This document shows positions 60,272 through 64,000 of a stretch of 64,000 bases of DNA, piece after piece (position 1 is the first letter of the stretch; every line of letters begins with the position of its first letter). The notes below the pieces were generated by a model, which had not been told where the DNA came from, ran no database searches, and was given only the letters and a program-made list of their open reading frames with translations. The DNA is from Actinomadura sp. K4S16 (GTDB taxonomy: Bacteria > Actinomycetota > Actinomycetes > Streptosporangiales > Streptosporangiaceae): contig NZ_BDDE01000017.1 of the NCBI RefSeq assembly GCF_008327685.1, forward strand, positions 1-64,000. The letters are read 5' to 3'. A program made the position numbers and the translations under genes.

Positions 60272-63094
60272 TCAGCCTGTGGGCCCGGCGTCGGCGCCGA
60301 GCACGGTCCCGAGCTCGGTCCGCGAGGCGATGCCGCGCTTCGCGAAGACCTTGCGCAGGTGGTACTCGACCGTGCGCGGGCTCATGAACAGCCTGCCGCC
60401 GATCTCGGGATTGGTCAGGCCCGTACTGGCGAGACGTGCGATCTGCAACTCTCGCTGGGTCAGGTCACCGTCGGCTTCGGCGCTTCTCCTGTGCGCGGTC
60501 TCGCCGGTGGCCCGCAACTCCCGTGCGGCGCGCTCGGCGAACGCCTCCATGCCCATCGCGGTGAACATCCCATGCGCGTTGCGCAGGTGTTCGCGCGCTT
60601 CGAGCCGACGCCGCTCGCGGCGCAGCCATTCGCCGAACAGCAGGTGGGCGCGGGCCGTCTCCGAGCGCAGCCGGGTGCGGCCGAGGCGGTCGATCGCCTC
60701 GCCGTAGAGGGCCTCCGCCTCGTCGCCGTGGCCGAGGAGCGCGCGTGAGCGGGCCGTGATTCCCCTTGCCCAGTCCGTCTCGCTCGCCTGTGTGGTCTCC
60801 AGCAGCTGCCCGAGCGCCCTTGCGGCGAGGCGCGTGTCTCCGCAGCGGACCGCCGCCTCGACCAGTTCGGTCGGCGCCCACTGGGCCGCGACGCCCGGTG
60901 CCGGAGGGTCCGCGCTGGCCTGCCGGGCGGCGTCCCGGGCCTTCTCGTAGCGCCCCAGACCGTTGTAGAGCACGGCGCTCGTCCACTGGGCCACGCTCAG
61001 ACCGACCCCCTCGCCCCGCGAAGTCGCTTCGCTGACGGCCGTTCCCCTCAGCTCCTCGGCCTCCGCTTCGCGGCCCCGCCACGCGGCGAGCGCGAGGGCA
61101 CCGTAGTTCGTGATCTGCATCCCGGTGGCCGCGGTGAGGGTGTCCACCTCCTCGCTGAGCGTCGTCGCCCCGGCCAGGTCACCTTCGAAGAGCCGCACCA
61201 TGATGCGCGAACTCAGGGCGAGAGGCAGCACCGCGAGGGCGCCGGTCTCCCGTGCCAGGCGGACGTGGCGGTCGGCCAGCGACCGGCCCGCCTCGTCGTC
61301 CCACCGAGCCATGGCCGTGATGAACGCGAGCCACAGCCATCGGAGTTCGTCGTCCGCGGAGACGTCCCGGGCCAGGAAGGCGTGCAGCGCCCGCCTCATC
61401 GCCGGGGCCGCCGCCGCCGCGTCCTCGGTGAACAGCAGGGCCAAGGCGTCCAGGAGGAGATCGGCGGCCCGGCAGGGTGCCGGCGGACGCGGCGCGGCAC
61501 GGGCCGCCACGGCGACCTCCAGCAGTCCGGTGCCCTGCGCCAGGCGGCCGGCGAACATCACGGCGGACAGGGCCTGGAGGTAGGTGTCACGCGCAAGGGG
61601 CAGGTCCAGCGGCTCCAGTTGCTTGGCGGCGTCGAGCAGCAGAGGCGGAGCCAGGTTGCCGTGGTGCGCGGAGAACTCGATCTCGGCGTGCAGCAGGGTC
61701 GCCCGAGCACGCTGCCGCTCGTCGAGCGGCCCCGCCTGGGCCGCGGCCAGCAGCCTCCGGGCGGCTTCGGCCGCGCCGGCCTCCTGCTGGGCGTGGGCGG
61801 CGGTCAGGGCCCGCTCGGCGCGGCGCGCGGGATCGGGGGTGAGCGCGACGGCGCGCTGCATGAAGGCCGCCGCCGCGGCCAGGCCTCCGCGCGCCTGCGC
61901 ATGCCCGGCCGAGCGTTCGAGTTCCGCGGCGATCTCCTCGTCGGGCTCGGCCGCCGTGTGCGCACGGTGCCAGGCACGGCGTTCCGGATGCGCGCGGGCA
62001 TCGGTCGCGTCCGCCAGCGCCGCGTGCGCGCCCAGCCGTTCCTCCGCCGTCGCGGCCCGGTAGACCGCCGAGCGCACCAGGGGATGCCGGAAGCGGATCA
62101 GGGTGCCGAACTGGATCAGATGGTCCGCGGGGGCGGCGGCCGCGGTGCCGTCGGTGATGCCCGTCCCGGAGGCCGCCCGCCAGACCAGGGCCGCGTCGCC
62201 GAGCGGCTCGGCGGCGGCCAGCAGCAGCAGCCGCCGCGTGGCCGGGGGCAGCCGCTCCAGCTGCCGCAGGTAGCCGTCCTCGATGCGACGGGAGAGCGTC
62301 CCCGTCCCGGGGAGTCCGAAGCCGCCCGCCAGCTCGGCGGGGGTCGAGCCGAGCGGCAGCTCCAGCAGGGCCAGCGGGTTGCCGCGGGCCTCGGCGATGA
62401 TCCGGTCGCGCACCCCCTCGTCGAGCGGACCCGGTACCGCCCGCCGCAGCAGCTCCCGCGCGTCACGGTCGCCCAGCCCCCGCAGCTCCATCTCCGGCAG
62501 CCCCCACCGGTCGGGGGAGTCGGCGTCGTGCTCCGCGCCCTCCTCCGCGTCGCGGACCGCGAACACGCAGGCCACCGACTCCGCGCCCAGACGGCGCGCC
62601 ACGAACGCCAGGAGCTGCGCGGAAGCCCTGTCCAGCCACTGGACATCGTCGACCACGCACACGAGCGGACGCGGCTCGGCCGCCGCGGCGAACAGGCCGA
62701 GCACGGCCAGGCCCAGCAGGAAGCGGTCCGGCGGCGGCCCGCCGCGCAGGCCGAACGCCGTCCTCAGCGCATCGCGCTGCGGCTCCGGCAGCCTGCCGAG
62801 CAGGTCCAGCATCGGCGTGCACAACTGGTGCACGGCCGCGAAGGCGAGTTCCATCTCCGACTGGGCCCCCACGGCGCGCACCACGCGGCAGCCGTCGGCC
62901 CGCCGCACCAGGTACTCCAGCAGCGCCGACTTGCCCGTCCCCGGCTCCCCGCGGATCACCAGCGACCGGCTCTCCCCGGCGCGCACGGAGTCCACCAGCC
63001 GATCGAGCGCCTCGCACTCCGCACGCCGCCCCAGCAGTCCGGACCGCTGCGGCCAGGCGGGAGGACGCAGGCCGGTCGGATCTGTCGACGACAT
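60272..63094 (-). CDS. LuxR-family regulator of the LAL type
   Basis: 940 residues from ATG 63094 (GGAGGTGGG upstream). P-loop VIRGEPGTGKSALLEYLVRR at residues 47-66, Walker B LVCVVDDVQWLDRA, helical middle region, C-terminal LuxR HTH (TQRELQIARLASTGLTNPEI, SPRTVEYHLRKVFAKRGIAS). It is of the same class as 12120-14783 but not a close copy. It is the next gene downstream of the reductase at the window end, on the same strand. Confidence 0.88.
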   Translation of the reverse strand: MSSTDPTGLRPPAWPQRSGLLGRRAECEALDRLVDSVRAGESRSLVIRGEPGTGKSALLEYLVRRADGCRVVRAVGAQSEMELAFAAVHQLCTPMLDLLGRLPEPQRDALRTAFGLRGGPPPDRFLLGLAVLGLFAAAAEPRPLVCVVDDVQWLDRASAQLLAFVARRLGAESVACVFAVRDAEEGAEHDADSPDRWGLPEMELRGLGDRDARELLRRAVPGPLDEGVRDRIIAEARGNPLALLELPLGSTPAELAGGFGLPGTGTLSRRIEDGYLRQLERLPPATRRLLLLAAAEPLGDAALVWRAASGTGITDGTAAAAPADHLIQFGTLIRFRHPLVRSAVYRAATAEERLGAHAALADATDARAHPERRAWHRAHTAAEPDEEIAAELERSAGHAQARGGLAAAAAFMQRAVALTPDPARRAERALTAAHAQQEAGAAEAARRLLAAAQAGPLDERQRARATLLHAEIEFSAHHGNLAPPLLLDAAKQLEPLDLPLARDTYLQALSAVMFAGRLAQGTGLLEVAVAARAAPRPPAPCRAADLLLDALALLFTEDAAAAAPAMRRALHAFLARDVSADDELRWLWLAFITAMARWDDEAGRSLADRHVRLARETGALAVLPLALSSRIMVRLFEGDLAGATTLSEEVDTLTAATGMQITNYGALALAAWRGREAEAEELRGTAVSEATSRGEGVGLSVAQWTSAVLYNGLGRYEKARDAARQASADPPAPGVAAQWAPTELVEAAVRCGDTRLAARALGQLLETTQASETDWARGITARSRALLGHGDEAEALYGEAIDRLGRTRLRSETARAHLLFGEWLRRERRRLEAREHLRNAHGMFTAMGMEAFAERAARELRATGETAHRRSAEADGDLTQRELQIARLASTGLTNPEIGGRLFMSPRTVEYHLRKVFAKRGIASRTELGTVLGADAGPTG

Positions 63095-63168
63095 CCCACC
63101 TCCGTCCGCCGGGAGCCGCTGAGGCCACTCTACGGCCGCGAACGGCGGTTCGCCCAGGTCGGGGCAGG

Positions 63169-63189
63169 TGCGCCCGGAATGCGGGCGCA
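63169..63189 (-). terminator. Terminator after the reductase gene
   Basis: TGCGCCCG and CGGGCGCA form a perfect 8-bp stem with a 5-nt loop 14 bp past the reductase stop, separating it from the regulator gene. Confidence 0.5.
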
Positions 63190-63202
63190 GGCGGGCCCGT
63201 CG

Positions 63203-64000
63203 TCAGTCGTCGGTCAAGCCCGCGAAGAGCATGGTGAGCCCCTCGCTCATGGTGGGGTGGGTGATCATCATGTCGCGGAGGGCGGTGAAGGGCAGGCCGG
63301 CGAGCATCGCGGTCTGCACGGTGGTGATGGTCTCGCCGGTTTCCGGCCCGAGCAGCGTCGCGCCCAGAATGCGGTCCGTGTCCGCGTGGACGACGGCCTT
63401 CCACAGCCCCCGCGTCTCCCCGGTCGTGCGGGCGCGGGGAATGGCCGACACGGGCAGGCGGGCGATCTTCACGGGGTGGCCGAGCCGACGGGCCTCCCCC
63501 TCGGTGAGGCCGACGTGGGCGAGGTCGAGGCTGAGGAAGGTCGTGCGCGGGACCAGCCGGTCCTTGGTGGACCGGGAGCCGCCCGCCATGTTCTCCTTGA
63601 GGATCCGGTAGTCGTCGAGGGACGCGTGGGTGAACTGCGGGCTGCCGGCCACGTCGCCCGCCGCCCACGTGTGCGGCGCGGTCGTGGCCAGGTGCTCGTC
63701 GACGTCGACGAACCCGGCGGCGGTGACCGCCACGCCCGCCCGCGGGAGATCGAGCTCCTCCGTGACCGGCTGCCGTCCCACGGCGACCAGCACGTCGTCA
63801 CCGGCCAGTTCCAGGCCGTCCGCCAGCACCACGGTCACCTCGCCGCCGCCGTCACGGCCGACGCGCGCGACCTCGCGCTCGAGCAGGACGGTGACGCCAT
63901 GGCCGGACAGCAGGTCCCGCACCGCCGCCGCGATCTCGGCGTCCTCACGCGGCAGCAGCCGGGAATGCCGGCTCACCACGGTCACCCGGCTGCCGAACGC
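63203..64000 (-). CDS. Pyridine nucleotide-disulfide oxidoreductase, 5' end outside the window
   Basis: The frame is open at the window edge; about 265 C-terminal residues are visible. Seen are the end of the NAD domain (VTVVSRHSRLLPREDAEIA, VLVAVGRQP), the second FAD motif HTWAAGDVAGSPQFTH and the dimerisation domain (TTFLSLDLAHVGLTEGEARR, TLLGPETGETITTVQ), ending DMMITHPTMSEGLTMLF. HPT at this position is the His-Glu-like dimer motif of dihydrolipoamide or mercuric reductase-like enzymes. The redox-active cysteines lie outside the window, so the exact type is open. Confidence 0.88.
   Translation of the reverse strand, partial: AFGSRVTVVSRHSRLLPREDAEIAAAVRDLLSGHGVTVLLEREVARVGRDGGGEVTVVLADGLELAGDDVLVAVGRQPVTEELDLPRAGVAVTAAGFVDVDEHLATTAPHTWAAGDVAGSPQFTHASLDDYRILKENMAGGSRSTKDRLVPRTTFLSLDLAHVGLTEGEARRLGHPVKIARLPVSAIPRARTTGETRGLWKAVVHADTDRILGATLLGPETGETITTVQTAMLAGLPFTALRDMMITHPTMSEGLTMLFAGLTDD

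Overview
The window is high-GC DNA with many GTG and TTG starts. It carries very large LuxR (LAL) regulators, a TIGR03086/DinB-type protein, ECF sigma factors with SnoaL tails, PASTA and LppX-style lipoproteins and a likely c-di-AMP riboswitch ahead of an NlpC/P60 hydrolase. Together these point to a filamentous actinomycete, probably of the Streptosporangiales/Actinomadura type (inference). No rRNA, replication origin, intact integrase or complete CRISPR-Cas locus is visible.

Region 1 (1-17.3 kb) looks like ordinary chromosome with intact, tightly spaced genes. After a 5'-truncated IS110 relic come an L,D-transpeptidase-like protein, a PASTA lipoprotein, a secreted propeller-type protein, a beta-oxidation pair (enoyl-CoA hydratase and short-chain hydroxyacyl-CoA dehydrogenase), an SDR with a type IB topoisomerase, a secreted GH1 glycosidase, a riboswitch-controlled NlpC/P60 hydrolase, an Old Yellow Enzyme opposite a LAL regulator, a dienelactone hydrolase/thioesterase pair and a cytochrome P450. 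The region ends at a complete tRNA-Lys(TTT).

Region 2 (17.3-39.5 kb) begins inside tRNA-Lys and ends at a second, imperfect 67-bp copy of the 3' part of that tRNA, as expected of an old integrative element or a repeatedly used integration site. It holds two SnoaL-like proteins with KstR-like boxes, an MMPL exporter beside a two-component system, an ECF sigma gene fused by deletion to a remnant, a Ser/Thr kinase, an HTH-methylase with a specificity-like tail, lipoproteins and a Tat-exported phospholipase C. Between them lie fragments of IS256-type and integrase-core transposases, a perfect 122-bp tandem duplication and several genes joined by deletion.

Region 3 (39.6-50.2 kb) is a membrane and regulatory stretch. 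It has a stand-alone cytochrome b (QcrB-like), a DHA2 drug exporter, an ECF41 sigma factor with matching promoter candidates, a three-gene operon (membrane protein, ECF sigma, HspR-like MerR) and an FtsX-type ABC exporter whose ATPase is frameshifted.

Region 4 (50.2-55.6 kb) is a compact accessory module: a solitary CRISPR-like repeat, an IS5-type relic, then a 469-residue protein of unknown function, a MoxR AAA+ ATPase and a metallopeptidase-like/VWA protein. A fourth gene is cut off exactly at a third copy of the tRNA-Lys 3' end (55.55 kb). This module is the best candidate for an under-described system here.

Region 5 (55.7-64 kb) returns to more ordinary content: small membrane proteins, an AraC regulator opposite a TIGR03086 protein, a regulator and a dehydrogenase that both lost their N-termini at one junction, a second LAL regulator and a flavin disulfide reductase cut by the window end.
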